Positions 27,001 to 42,000 of a stretch of DNA of 64,000 nt are shown here, piece after piece. The notes below the pieces were generated by a model that was given only the letters and a program-made list of their open reading frames with translations, had not been told where the DNA came from and ran no database searches. Origin of the DNA: Amoebophrya sp. A120 (lineage: Eukaryota; Sar; Dinophyceae; Syndiniales; Amoebophryaceae). The stretch is taken from positions 2,346,545 to 2,410,544 of the forward strand of contig CAJINV010000013.1 of NCBI GenBank assembly GCA_905178155.1. Direction: 5' to 3'. Both the position numbers and the translations under genes were made by a program. Each line of letters begins with the position of its first letter. Position 1 is the first letter of the stretch.

Positions 27001-30000
27001 CAAACCACGTGGTGGAGTGGAAGGATTCGCGGGTCCGCGTCGCGGGGACCGTTTCCGCCTTGAACGCATGGCTCAAATTCCTCCAAGTGAAGGTCATTGA
27101 CCGGTCCGCGACGAAAAGAACCACGGTGGAAAATTTACAGTTTTTGGAGATCCGCGTGTGGGACGCGTCGCTGACCGATGCGACGGATACGTACGAGAAA
27201 ACGCCGGACTCGACGTCCCTCTACGTCGCTGCGAAGGTGGAGCTGAACTTGGTTCCCAGTCCGGAAGCGAAAGCGACCCCATTGCTATCCACCGCGTCCG
27301 CGGTGTTCGACGTTTTTCCATCCGACCACCCGAAATTTCTACAAGGGTTCGTGAAGTCGGATACCGTCGTCCCCGGGGTTAATGGTCAAGTGAACGCGGC
27401 CACGCGGAAGGAGATGCAGAAGAAGAGAGCATATGTCGAGTTGGAAAACGCCTTTCGGTTAGTGTCCCGCGACGCGCAGAATTTGTTCAATTTTGCGGAT
27501 AATTTGGACGACGTCGAAGAGCTGTTAACTTTGCAGGTTTTCACACGGAATCTCAACGCGGTTTTAGCCATGAACGGCACCGCGACCACGAACAAAGAGA
27601 ATACGTTTCTCTACCCGACAAGAACCGATGACATCAACGGTAGTACTCAGTTCTACTACGGGGATTCGATAAAACCCCCGGAGTTGGAGGAAAACGAAAC
27701 TGCGTCCACCCTTCCCCCCGCGTTCGAAAACGTCACCTACACGTACGGGTACGGGGCGGTGAGCGAGAAACCGAAAATGCAGCCGGTGTACTACGAGGGG
27801 CAGCGAATCGTCATCGCGAACCGAACCGCGAAGTTCCTGAATGCCGCTTTACTGACTCTCCGGTACTTCAAACCATTGCCGAATGAAGATTCGATGGGTA
27901 ACAGTTTGGAAGACAGCAGCAAGGTGGATGATTCCAACGAGGCACCTCCGGAAGACGATTTAGTGACGGTGCAAATCCTGAAGCAGACGCAGAACTTGAA
28001 TTACCGGGCGCACGGCGGGAACGCGATCGTTTATGAAGAGGAGATCGTCCAGGAGGGTTCGGTGCCGATCTACTACATGGCCCCGGAAGCCAAGCCGGAG
28101 GTGTTCGTCGACAAATCCTTGTTTGATCCGTTGCTGAAGTACACCTTGTACGACGAGTCCGGAAACAACATCGGCATGCGCGGCACGGTATCTCCCGCAA
28201 GAGTTTCGTAGTTGCTACTTAGTTGCAGCTGGTGCCATCATGCATGACCAAAAATGCGTTTCGCTATCTGAATCTGCATGAGAGATTTCATCTTCATGAG
28301 CGACAGCGATGCTTTTGCAATGCATACACGGAAGGAAAAGAGAAGAACGAGATTGATCCGAAACAGGCGACCTACGTTTTCTTCGCGGACCACACGCATA
28401 GATTAGTGGAGCTCGGCTCCGTTTTCAACTACAGAAAAATCGACTACGCCGGGTCGATTGTGGTTACGTGCGTGCGGTGTGACGGGTTTTTGATGCAGGA
28501 CGTGTCGGAATTGCAGGAATCGCCCCGGAAGCCGTTAACGGTGACCTACCGGGACTACAGGCAATTGAAAGCCTTGACAAGCACTCTCCGATACGTCGCG
28601 AACGGGAATTTCACGGGTATCGACCGCGTGGAGTTCACGATCTACGGGTTAAGAGCCCATCCCAGCTACACCAAAGTCCACCCTTTTACGGCTTTCGTCG
28701 GTGTTCACGTGACCAAATACGAACTGAAGCAGGCGCCTTTGATTCTAGCTGTCCGAGACTTCGAAACTGGGACTTTACACCCGGACGGGCTCACTGAAGA
28801 TTTGGTTTTCAAAGAGGATTCGGTGGAAAAAATTGGGTTTGTGATCGAGCCCTTAGAAGTGGAACTGACTTCCGACGGAATCGCGTTGCAACCTCTGTTG
28901 AAGACCGCGAACGGGAAGCCGGGGTCGATCGAGTTCTCCAATAACGGCGTGAACAAGGGGGGCTGTTTCCGGGACCACTACGGCCCGGGGCGATTGTTGC
29001 AAATCACGGGGACCACGTCCCCCTGTGCGCTGTTCACCGTGGTGACCGTTCTGGTGAATCAGACCAACGCGTTTGAGCTCTACCCCGCATATGACGTGGG
29101 CTCCAACGGCACCTCCGCTTTTCGGTTCCAGTCCACCAGCTACCCGGACCAATGTTTAACTTACAACCCGGTTTTGGAGCAGTGGAATCTGTTCGCGTGT
29201 GGCTCCGCTTTCGTCGCCACGGGGTCTCCTCAGATATTCTACTTGAGGACCGGGATGGTCGCCGACGATGGAGGCCCTAGTACTTCTGTCTCCCAAGAGC
29301 AAAAAACCTACTGCGCGGTAGTCGCAAATCCCCCGTACGAGGGCTCAGCAACCGCGGGGGATTTGCACGAGTACTGTGTGGAGCAGGGGAAGATCGATTT
29401 TGTCACTGCAGACTACGCGGTGAAGGGGGACGCGGTGTATCCGAACGGTACTGCGTGTTCCGCTTCGAATTTTTCCATCGACATCTTACCTCAATTGGAA
29501 GAAGTCTGTTCTAGCACCAACTCCTCGGTCTACTGCGAGTTTCCGACGAGCTACTTGCCGGGAGGGTCGAAGTTTGTGGAACAAACAGGTTCATCGGCTT
29601 CCGCGAATGGAACGGCGATAAACAATGGGTCCAACAGCAGCGGTGCGGTGAGCACGATGTCAATCGAGGATCAACTAAAATCCGTCCGCGGCTGCGACCT
29701 GGAGCTCCAACTCTCCTACTATTGCCCGAACAATCTCCACACGCCAATCGACAAGAAAATCCCGTACCTGTACTGGGAGCAGGGTTTCGAAGACGCAATC
29801 CGGACCGTGATGTGCGACGCGCCCTTCCGCTACAGCCGGCAAACCGAGTACATTCTGAAGCTCTTCTCCGCGAACGGAGAGGGAAGTTGGCAGCTGCGAT
29901 ACCCGAAGGAATTGAAATACTTGCCCTTTCTTCGGGACTCCGACGCGGAAGTGTCGCCGACGGGGCCAGTGGAGCTGGCCAGCGCAGCTGGTGCTAAAGC

Positions 30001-33000
30001 GAACTACACACTGAATCTCGGAAAGTCTGGCGATGCGGACTTCCTCGATGCGTCGAATACGACCTCCGCCTACATCCCGGAAAACAAGACCCGCGAGCAG
30101 TTGATGAAACAGTTCGACCTGAACGAGCAAAACGCGGGCACGGCGCAGACCATGCTGGACGAGCAGCCGCCACTCTTGCTGGAGATGCAGCCGAAAAACC
30201 GGTCGACGAAGGTTTGCGAGCAGCCCGTGTTGAGATACACCTTTTCCGAGCGGATTCAGCTGAACCAGAAAGAGAACATGGTTTTGGTGTACAACTGTGG
30301 CTGGTATCCGGTGGTGAATGAGAAAACGAAACTCTCAACGATCGGCACTGCTGCCGGCTCGACCGAGCTGCGCATCGGCGACGACACGCGGAAGAACGAC
30401 AGTAGTGGCCAAGCGGCGTTCTTGCAGGACCCGAATTTATTGAACGTGTGGAACAGCAGCTCTGAAATGAAAGCCTCCGGTGGCATAACGACAGCAAAGG
30501 ACACTCTGTTCCCCCACGGGTTTGAAAAACAGCTGATCCCGAGTTACTGCAAGTTAGAGCAAACGGTTTCGACAAACAGTTTGAAGGACTTTCAAAGCCA
30601 GCCCCTGGGCTTGATGGCGACGAGCTTCGAGGAATCCGCGGATAGCCGGGGGTTGGAGATCAAAACAGAGTACCGCTCTTTGATCGTGAAACTACCGAAA
30701 AAGCTCCAGCCGTTGTCCGAGTACCGGGTGTTGTTATCGAACGGAATCGTGTTCGACCTTCACGGGCAGAAGTATCGGAATGACGAGGTGGCGACGATGG
30801 CATTGCAAGTTTTCCGCACCGGTGCCAATGACGTGGATTCGGTTGCGCCGCGCAGTTGGCGGCTGGAAGCGGTGCAGTATGTGAAGACGATCACGGATGA
30901 GGATAGTGCAACGTCAACTTCATCTGTAGCAAACTCATCAAGCAACTCCTCATCTTCTGGCGGAGAGGGAGAAGCAGGTACAACTAGCAGCGGCGCGAAA
31001 CCAAAAAAGTACGTGTGGCAAGTTTCGGAATTCGAACTTTTCCAGTCGGCCGATTGCGACGCAAGTGGAGCCCCCGCACAGAACGTTTCTTCCAGGCTGA
31101 AAGGCGTTCCGTTTTCCTCCACCGCGTGGAGTTCTGCTTTTCCAGCGGAGAACGCCTTTGACGGCAACCTCAACACGGTATTCGAGTCCAAGTTCGAATC
31201 GCACTACTCCGGCTTGTTCGCAGACGGCAACCCAACGGCCTTGGAAATCCGGAACGAGATCCACGAACAGTGCGTCCGTTCGTTGATGTCGTCGAACACG
31301 TGGGTGCGGCGGAAGGACGCCGGAACGGTTCTTGCGAGAAATAGTGAGTCTGGCATGCAGAACACAACTACACAAACACAACAAGCTCTGAAAGACACTT
31401 TGTTCGCCGGAGGGTTCAACGATACTGTCGAAGCGCTGATCAGCTCGTTCTGCGAGAAACGGGGAATCACGCTCGGCTTGTTTCTGGCCCAGCCACAGAT
31501 GGTCCGGAGTTTCAGGATCAGGCCAGCCAGGACGACCAGTGGCGTCAACAGCACTGCAACCACTAACAGCTCGTCTGCAGAGGACGACGATGATTCGGGA
31601 AGCTTGCTCAATGGTGGCATGTCAAATGCTTCGAACGCAAGTTCTGTTGCTGACAGCAACGGCACAAACGCTACAGCAACCGCTGCCGAGGATGTTGAAA
31701 CCATTGCCGACCCGCCAGATGAGGTCGCATTGCAGTTCTGGTATTTCGGTCGGTGGCACACACTTGAACGGTTCGCTTACGCCACTGTGGTCTCTGATTC
31801 TCAACAGCAGGACCAGCCGGTATGCGTGAACTTTTTCGACGCAAGCTCCGGGATGGACAACGCGTTGCTCCGGGTTTTGAATGCTGAATTCCAAGCGAAT
31901 TTCGAATCCGACGCAAAACTCCCCAAACTGATGCCACAAAAGCTCCTAACCCTTCCAAAACTCCTTCCGCAAGACGAAAAAATCCTCTTTGATTCCGAGA
32001 TGCTCGCGCCGCCGGTGCAGCTAGGGAGAGTTAGCCCCGGGAGTACGGTGTTACTCACGTTCGACCGGGACATTCAACTCGGGAAGTCGTCCGGAGATGC
32101 GGCTTTAGTCACGGTCGTGCAGGAGGTGCTGGACGCTGATAGTACAACCACAAACACGACGGTGAACAAGACAACAAGACTGTTTAAAATGATCGAGGAC
32201 GAGGAGGAGAAGGTTCCATTGCCCGAGAATCGCCAGGCGAAAACCTACGAGTGTGGCTCAACTACTTCAACCGCGGTATCTTCAACAACTTCCGCCCAAG
32301 AAGGGATAGCAGCAATGATCTCCAACAGTGTGAAAAAGCAGCTCACCCTCACCCCGCCGCTCCAGCAGCAACTCGCGGGAGAACTGCACATCTCTCTCTA
32401 CCAGAACCGCATGGTTTTAACGCTCCCGGAATCGCTCTTCCCGCAAAACTCGAAATTATCCGTGCACTTCGCGGCGGGTGCGATTGTCGATCTGTACGGC
32501 GGGCAATTCTACCACAGCGAACTGTTGATGGATGTGGTGGATTTGAACAAAACCGAGTCCCTCGCCGCGTACTTGAAGAAGGAAGTCTACTACAGTGGCG
32601 GGCAAACCATCGCGACCAGCTCGGTTGCGGACATGCAGGTCGCGTTGCCCCGGGACGCAAACCGGGACCTGATGGCCAGCTACGTGCACGACCGCAGCAA
32701 CAAAATCGGCGTCATCGGCACCAGCAAAGACCCGTTGTTACTCATGTACGCCCCGCACCAACTGCAGACGGATTTTCTCGGCCAGGAATTTTTGTTCTTT
32801 TTCCGCGAGCCCATGGACACCGTCAGATATGACGGGCAGGTCTTTCCGATTGACAGTACTTCTATCTCGGAACAGTGGAAATCCAACCTGTACCTCATCA
32901 TTCACGAGGTGAAAGACGTCGACAGTGAGCTCGCGGACATCAAGACCATGCTGGATGACTACCGCTACCGTTCCCCCGACTGGGGCACGGACGTTCTGGT

Positions 33001-36000
33001 GAATAGTAGCGCGAGAGTCAAGGCATTGTCCACCGATCCGGAACAGGTCCGATTGAACACCGGCGCGACCCTTCGTTCCTACCGCGAGCCGCTCTTCACG
33101 AACTACTCCCGGACGTCCGAGCGGGGGCCGGCGTTGTTCGTGCGGGATAAGGAAAATGCGGAAGTGAGTGCGAGTTTGAATTTGATCAAGTTCAAATTGT
33201 TTCAGCCCCTTGTCCCCGGAAAGAACTACATCGTGGAATTCCCCGGCGGTTTATTGCAAACAAAAGCGACGAGAACGCTGATTTTCAAGGGGATCAAGAT
33301 CAACTGCCGGGTGAAATTACCGGTGCCGGAGATCGACAATTCCCTCCAGATCGCGAAGTTTTACGAGTCTTTCGTGTACTTGAAAGAGGAGGAGAAAGCC
33401 AGTCGATCCGGCGCTTTCTCCGATTTCACGGTGTTTGAAAAAAAGCAAACGGCGTTTTTGAAGCAGCTGTACGACGGGAAGCGGGTTCTACAGGAGTTCC
33501 AAATTCGAGGTCCGGCCATGGCGTTGGCGGAGTTTTTGGACGATCTTGAGTACTACACCGGGGAGCGGTCGCAAACGGTCAATACCTATGCGCGCGCGGA
33601 AGTGTACTTCGCGACCAATCTGACGCTAGTCGCGGACCAGGAAGTGAACATGCGGATCGACAGACTACAGAACCGGGTGCCGCTCATCTACTACGATCGG
33701 TCGAAAATCAGCATGGATTTGAAGCTATGCATGGCAAAAGTACCGTGCGTAGTAGTAATTGCATTACAGATTTTGGCAAGCCGAAAAGTGCAACTTGTCG
33801 TGCAGAGTCAGGTCACGAGAAGGCTTTGTCATGCAAGAGTGCAATTAGTACAACCGGAGTACGATACTACTTTTGCAGAGTATAGAATCGCAACGATTTC
33901 TACAGCTACCACGCGAAGAAAAAGCTACAGACGCAGCTACGGGCGAATTTACTGGCAGCCTCGACCTCTTCCTCCTCCGCCTCTGCGGTAAGCGTGTCCG
34001 CAAGGCTCGCGGGCGATTCGAATGTCTTGAAGATGAGGGAAGACTACCAGGGCTATGACCCGGCCTTGGACCCGACGAGGAAACTTTCCCTAAGGACCAT
34101 CGCCGGCGCACCCTACCCGCTGAAAAAAATCGTCATGAAGGACGACATTTACCAGGGCTTTCAGTGGATGACGTTGACCGTCGTCGCGACGGAGGGGTTG
34201 ATCTACGTGGACGAACACTATTTGTTGCAGCCCCGGCCGTTCAGATTGATGTCGGGGACGTTGAACGGCACCACCGCGCTGACGATTTCCGGCACGCTGT
34301 ACGACTTGAACCACATCGCGCGAAACTTGCAGTACGCGTACCCGATGCGGTCCAAAGCGGTGCTGAATCTGGAAAACCAGCTCGAGCAGCCGATGCAGAA
34401 CGTGAAGGTAAACTTCGTGTTGTCCGACGGCATGGCGGTAGCGGGGTACACGAACAACAGCAAGTCGATGCACGAATTTAGTTACAACAACGTCGACGAA
34501 CCGCTGGACGCGTCGAACTTGACCAAACCGGATTTATTTCAGTTCGCCGGCCGGGTGTTGGGCCTGAAGGACAACGTCCCGGTCAGCAACGCGGAAATGT
34601 ACATCACCAACTACTTCACACTGGTGAAGCAAAACCGGTACGTGAAGAGGGAATCGAGATGGAACATGACGTCGAATTCTCCCGAGTTGAACTCGAATCT
34701 AGAGCAGGTTCTCGGCGATCTGGGCAGAATGCAGAATTTTTCGACTTTAGGGACCCCGCCCGGGACGCATTTCCTCCCCGAGATCGTCCAGAAGGAAGAA
34801 AAACACCACATCGTCACGGACGAAAAGGGGAATTTCTTGACGTTTTTGAAGAGGGGTTCCGCGAAAGTCGAGATTTTTCGGCAGGCGAGCTACGCGTATT
34901 TAGACTTCGTCGAGTACGATATCCCGATCCAGCAGCACTACAGTGCGAACAATCTGGAATTCTTCCTCCAGCCGGACAACACGCCACTGTTGTGGGAGGT
35001 GGAATTGGAATACGACCAGTTTGACGTTGACAAATTGGATTTAGACCTGCATTCCTTCATCAACACGACGAATTTCTATTGCCACACGAGCTACCGAACC
35101 CCCAAATGCCAGCACGACCGGCTGATCGGCGCAAGCTCGGAGCTCGTGCAGGATCGATACGGCCGCGGGTTGATCAGAGAGACTCTCACTCTCTTCACTT
35201 GGCCGGACATCTGCAACTACCCGTACTTCCCCTTCACCAACGAGGGGGGTATCAACGTGATCGACTCGCCGTACATATTAGAGGGCAAGCGGTTCCACGA
35301 ACTGTGCAACGGGAATTTCTACCTCTGGGTGCAGATCCACACGAGTTCCGTCGCGAAGTTCTCCGACATCAACGGCGAAGTGAAGGTGCGGGTGAAGAAG
35401 TCGCAGTACAAACAAGACCAGTACTACGAGCCGGCTAACAAGCAGGACGCGATCGTGATCGGGGAGTTTGACTTGAGGAAAGCGAAGCACGTTGCCACCA
35501 CGGAACACAGCAAGTACACGACGTACGGCGGTGAGAACGCAAAGGAGCGACAAACGGAGAATGTCTGGCTGGGCTTCCGGATTCCTTTGGACACGGTGGA
35601 TAAGGTGGAATTCATTCACGAAGTCGGAAACCGGGACAATTTGGTAAATTGGATCAACTACGACCTGCTGTCTGAACCGCTTCGGATGAGAAGCAGGAGG
35701 CAACTGGAGGAGGAGGAGAGCAGACGGAAGCTGACGGAGGCTGTTCTAGGAGGTGCTGGGGAGGAATACAATAGTTTTGCTGCAACCCTTGCCAGGCAAG
35801 CTGCGCCTGTCCGCCGCTCCTTGTTCGAGGTGAACAACACAGCAAATGTAGCTTCTAGTACTTCCGCGAAACAGGTTCTCTCCAAAGAAGACTACCTGCA
35901 CTTCGGCGGCGACAGCGGGACGGCGTTCTCCTCCAGACAGCTTTCCCTCCTGTCCGACAGTACCGGAAAACAGGTCGCGACGGTGGCGAGTAATAAGAAA

Positions 36001-39000
36001 TTGAACCAAGCAAATCTAGTGCCGTTGAAATCAGCAAGGAAAAATTTCGTTGGGAAAGACAAGAGGCGGATCCACGATTTTGAATCGTCAAAACGGATGC
36101 TTTTGGACGACGCCGCGGTTGAGTTTGCGAAGAAAGTTGACGAGGAGCTGGATGGAAGGGTGGAGGAGGAATTGACTGCGTTTGAAACGAGACTTACTGC
36201 TGTGAAGAAGAAAATGATGCAAGAGCAAAGCAGTTCCACACCAGGTGCGGGAAGTGCGTCTCGGCGATTTTTGGAGCATCACATTGATCCGAGGAAAGAC
36301 TTGGGGCGCGGCGTGCATGAGGTGTTTCAGGGACCATTTCCGCTGGTGGAAGCCAGTACCGGTGCAGGAACTGCGCAGGGAGCATCATCTTCCGCACAGG
36401 AGGACAATTCCAATTCAACCGACGCAGATACTTCCGGTGATGACAACACAACCGACGGTAATAGCTCAAATGTGTCTAGTACTTCTTCCGCAGCGGTGGT
36501 AACTACAGCTTCGACTTCCCAAAACACGACGCAAAACTCCACCGGAGTTCCTTTTCCCTACATTGGCAAATCGATCTTCTTCACCCCGATTGTCACGAAA
36601 GAGGACCTCTACGACGATTCCGGCTTCAATTTGCAGCGTTCCATCGAGCGCATCAGTGCCGCGACGAACACGACCACGTCTCCGCCGATGCTGGTCGTTT
36701 CCAATGTCGTTACGAACTACAAAATCGCTTGCATCTCCGACCACCCGTTCGACATGCCCGATCGGGGGCTGCACTACAGCACTCCGGGCGTCCACTGGCA
36801 GAAGGAATTGGTTTTCGGGAACAGAGTGTCCGACTCGCAGTTCATCCAAGTGCACTTCAACAGCTTCGAAAAGTTCAAGTTCTACGGCACGGACTACCGC
36901 TCGCTTTTCGTGTCCCCTAACGGGTATATCACATTTGAATCCGGGGACAAACTCAATTACAACTACGCGCACCCACAAAACCACTACCGGCGGGTCCGTG
37001 TCGCGCCCTTATTCGGCCACTTTTCCCCGTTCACCGGCAAGGTGTTTTACCAGGAAACGTCGGACGACAGAACCGGGAAAAATCCGCGGATTGTCATCAC
37101 GTGGGAAGATGTGGAAACCTTCGCGCAGTACTTTTACCGCACTTACGATGGAGAGGTCACTCCCTCTTCGAGAGAACAGTTGGAAAAGCTGTACAACCAG
37201 TCCACAACACCGGAAATCCTCGCCGAATACGCGACGAAGGCACCGCAACAGTACTTGCTGCCGGACTTGCTGCTCGGGAAGGAGTTGTCGACGAAAGCTT
37301 ATGAGAATCACATCCGGAACTGGAAGGAGAAAAAGTTCAACTACTACACGTTTTCCGCCGCTTTGTACATCGAAACCGGGGAGATCAGGTTTTCCTATTC
37401 GAAAAAATTCCCAGAATTACTCTCCGAAGTCGACAATTTCCTCTCCGGCTTGTCCCCCGGGCCGCAAACCGCGACGCACTTCCAGCGCTACGGGTCCACA
37501 ACCATCACCGCTCTGGTCGAGGAACGGGATCTGATCGCGAACAGCAGCAACGTGACAGTTTCACAGACTGTCCTGAACGACACGGGGACTGGGTACGAGG
37601 AAATCCAAACCTACGTCCGCAACGACTGCCAATCGGTGTGTGGGAATAAAGTCAAAGAAATCTTCGAGACCTGCGAGGTGAACGGCCCGAGCTACGGGTG
37701 CTATTTGAACAACTGCACGACGCGCCGGGGGTACTACTGCGACGACTTTGGGCAGTGCTTCGCCGCGAAATGCGGGGATGGGTACCGGGATGAGGACATT
37801 GGCGAGACTTGTGATGACTTCAATACGAACAACGGGGACGGCTGTTCGTCTACTTGTCAAATCGAGCCGGGGTTCACGTGTAAAAGAAAATCCCAGTTCG
37901 ATGCCGACAGCTGTCGTCTCTTCCACCTTATCAACTGTAAAAATGTCTGGGTCTGGAAGATTTCTAGATTTGTCATGCACATTTTGCATGACTCCTGATA
38001 CCTGTGATGCATGCCCTAGAGTCACAGATTTTGTGAGGGCTTCCTGATGCCTATACCGCATGACAAATGCTCTTTCCGTGTAGCAAAACTTGGACTCTCT
38101 TTGCTGCTCATGCAATACAGATTTTTTTAGAATCCAAAGTTAGCATGACAAGTTGGATTCTTCCAGACCCAGACATTTTTACAGTTGATACACCTCGCAC
38201 CCTCGGAATTTTTCAAGTACCCCAGTTACGGCTCCGATGGGCGGTTCATGGGGAACAGCTTCGACCTGCAGATATCATAAGAACAAAGTTCGTCACGATC
38301 ACGCATGGGTATTTTTGCACTACAAAAAATGCCTGTCATGCGTAAAAATGCATGATAGCCTTCTTCAAAAGGGATTTCCCTTAGTGTTGCTGCAATGCAA
38401 GGAAAAGTTGTGATGCTAAAAAAAATTGCATTACAAATTTCGCATTAAATGCAAAATCTCCAAGATAGTGACTGTGACAAACTTTTTTCTCTCCATAGCA
38501 GAGGCAGGCTTTGTACTACAGTCCGCGCAAGGATAAGAAGGTGGAAATTGGGGCTTTCACGAAAAATTTTGTCAACGACACAACCAACGCGGACAACGAA
38601 TTTTTCCAACAGGGCTACTCCGTCTGCCGGCAGGAGTTTTTTGCGAACGAGAAAACGAGAAGTAGTTCAGGCTCTGCAGTATCTACTACTACCCAAAATT
38701 TAAATTACAAAGACGACACGAAGCCTATGCCCGACTACCCGTCGAGCCGCGCGACGGTCATTCCCAGGGGCTATCTGTCCGAAGACGACAGTTTTGAGGT
38801 GGCGTTTCCAGACGACAAAGAGTTTGAATTCTTTAGCCAAAAGTACAAAACTTTTTTCATTGGTTCCAACGGGTATCTCACCTTCCAAGCGCCGGACACC
38901 AGTACAACCGCGAGTCTCGCCGCGCACTTCGACCAGCCCCGGATTTCCGGCTTCTTCGATGATTTGAGCCCAAATCTGACCCCGGATTCCTCGGTCACTT

Positions 39001-42000
39001 ACGAGACGAAAGACTGCGTTAGCGACAGTCCGGCAGCGGCGAACAATGAGAACTACGACAATCTGTGCAGAATGGTGATCACCTACATGAATGTCCACCG
39101 GCACGGGCTGCAGACCTCCCAGGAGGTTTTGACGAGAAATCTGACTCTCGACAACACGTTCCAAATCACGCTTTACCTGAATACGAACGTGATCCGCATT
39201 CTGTGGTGGAATTTGATGGAATTCCCTCTATCCTACCCGGGCTTCGTTATCGGAATATCAGGGGGAAGAACCGCACTCGGTGCCCCCTACCAAAACGCCT
39301 TCGGGTCCAGCTTGTATCTGAAGCAGGGGTACCTGACTTTGCCGACAAATTCCGCGACTTTTCCGCGGAACACAGTTTTCGCGGACGTTTTCAAGGACTC
39401 CTTCACGATAGAGTTTTACTACAAGGTCGATCTGCAGGACAGACTCAAAGTGCAAACGAACCAAATTGTGCCGATTTTCACGACTACAATCACCGACGCG
39501 AGCTCCGCGAACCAGCTGAATCTGTATTTGAACGCGGACAATTCTCTGTCCCTCCGCCTCGCCGGGACGAACATGCCGTCGCCGTTCACGAAGATGGACA
39601 AGTTTCGCTTACCACTGGACACGTGGGTACACTTGGCCTTCGTCGTCGAGCGCAAATCCACGCAGTGCTCGCTGGTCACGAATTCCTGCACGTATGTGAT
39701 TCTCTACGTCGATTCGATCCGCGAGGGGGATGCGGAGTTGGACGAGTCGTGGCATTTTTCCAGTGTGGAGGAAATTTCGACAAATGTTGCCACCAACATC
39801 ACGACGAACACGACGAAAGTCACGTATTTGGCCCACGACTTCAACAACGGACAGGGTTTCCGCATCGGCGGCGGCGACATTAGCCTTCCCGACCCGACGA
39901 GCCAGAGTTCCGGGCAGTTGAGCACGCAGGCGGCGTATTTTTACCAGTTTCGGATTTACAAGCGAGTGCTGCAGCCGAAGGAGCTCGGGAAGTGCGAGTT
40001 CCACGAGGATTTCGAGGCGCGAAACGCTTTGGTGGTGCAATTCACGTTTGACCAGACTTTATCCGAGTTGAAAAATGGGTTGAAAGTGGACCGGTTTGGC
40101 GAGATGGAGTTCCTGCACGAGACCCCGTCGGAAACCACCTGTGCGGCGAAAACCACGGTGGCGACTGGACTGCAGGAAACGGGCGACTTGACGGACGACT
40201 TATCCTCCGCGCCCCTGTGCACCTTTGAGCAAACTTGCGGGAATTTCATTTTGGAAAATCTCGAGGAGTGCGACGACGGAAACTTAGATGACAGCGACGG
40301 CTGCGACAGCAACTGCCGGATCACGACCAATTACGCGTGCGAGTCGCAACTGATTGCCAGTACGAATGACTACGGGAACAGCACTTGTCATTTAGTCCAG
40401 TGCGGCGACGGGATAAAGGAGGGGACGGAGGCTTGCGACGACGGAAATTTGCTCGACTTGGACGGGTGTTCGAAGGATTGTATCATTGAACCAGGGTACG
40501 CCTGCACCGCGACCAGCACGTCACTCGTCTCCGGGACCTACAACCCGTCAATTTGCAGCGGTATCTGCGGCGACGGGCGGGTGGTTGCGAACGAAACGTG
40601 CGACGACGCGAACGAATTGAACTTCGACGGGTGCGACGAGAACTGTGGCGTGGAAGTTGGGTACAAATGCCTTTTAACCGAAAGACCGACAAAATGCCTC
40701 CCGATCTGCGGCGACGGGGTGCGAATCGGCGGGAAAGAGGAGTGCGACGACGGGAACACGGCGAATTCCGACGGGTGTAGCGAACACTGTAAAGTGGAGC
40801 TCAACTGGCACTGCGCGACGCCCGCCGAGCAGTCGACGCGGACGCTGATCAACGAGTTGGGGGCGATCAACGTGTTTGAAACCGTGAATCCGCAGACGCA
40901 GCAGATCGAGATCATGCGGAAATACCACACTTTTGAGACGATCATCAACAACGACATCAGCGAGCGGATCGTGCCAGAATCGTTTACGTTTGGCTTAGGT
41001 GACAACTGCAAACGGACGGTTTGTGGGGATGGATTAATCGAAGGGCAGGAGGAGTGCGATGACTACAACGGCTTCAACTACGACGGCTGCTCTTCCACTT
41101 GCAAAATCGAGCCGCAGATGGAACTCAATACCGCCGTCGGGACGATCGAGGTCAACGTCTTTCCCCGACCGCAGAAGTGCCGCCTGGAAAACGGGTACCA
41201 GATCGAGCTATTCGAAGAGTCGGAAGCGGGGTATGTGTCTGAAGTGGAGAAAATTGCCGGGGTGCTGAAATCTTTGGAAGGTGGTATCATGAGTAAAAGC
41301 GTCACCGCCCCAAGGTTAAGTTGGGACGAGGTCTGCGACAGAAATCCAGAAGTTTTGGGAGTCACGCATGACAAGTTTGGGCTCGCAGTGTAAGCTAGTT
41401 TAGCTAGAAAAGCCACAACATCAAAACTCGGCGAGTCCTTATCCTGATTCTAGCATGACAAGCTTCTAGATAGCATGGGAAAACGCAGCTTTCCATGTTT
41501 GGGCTCCGCATGAGAAAATTTTTTGCAGCCTGGCGTATTTGCATGACAGCGTTGGATTGGGGACGTCGTTTTTACTCAGGATAGATGGAGCATCGAGTAA
41601 GGAGGCAAACATTTCTTACTGGCAGCCGTTGAACTCGACGATTTACAACTCTAGTGACGCCGCGGCGACGAAACGGCGGGAGGAAAACATGCGGTCCGCC
41701 GCGCTGCAGATTGAGAACGAGTTGAACAAAAACATGCCTTTGATGAACAAAAACGCGATCGAGCGCAGGAAGCACGAGACGCTCGAGGATTCGATCTATA
41801 ACTTGCGGCATACGGTTCTCACCGGCGACATTTTGACGTCGCAACGACCGTTTCCACTATCCTCTTTAACCACCGAGCCAGAATACACGCAGGCGATCAC
41901 GATTGTGAAGGTGAACATCCAGGTCCGGTCCGGCGTGATCACTTTCCTTCCTTTAGAGCAGCGCTGGATGAACATGGGGAAGCTGGACGCGACCAGGGAG

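Larger units (their letters stand above)
21431..28188 (+). other. Diverged beta-sandwich repeat region, exons 15-18
   Basis: About 2,000 residues of tandem-95/cadherin-like repeats, with units closing in motifs such as LRYFKPLP and LHYVLFDPPTHVKTQQEI. Potential N-glycosylation sites are frequent. A Ser/Gly/Thr-rich linker lies at about 23390-23480. Exon 16 is 45 nt between two introners (15 and 16). Intron 17 is the one element whose repeat register does not by itself keep the frame. Confidence 0.5.

Noticed and set aside
28189-28331. A gene boundary near 28200 because the open frame stops there
   Set aside because: The stop lies inside introner 18; with TSD CACGG removed the frame continues.
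33724-33991. A protein end at 33991
   Set aside because: That frame runs through introner 19 unspliced; the TSD-based join leads into exon 20, which carries the conserved domains.
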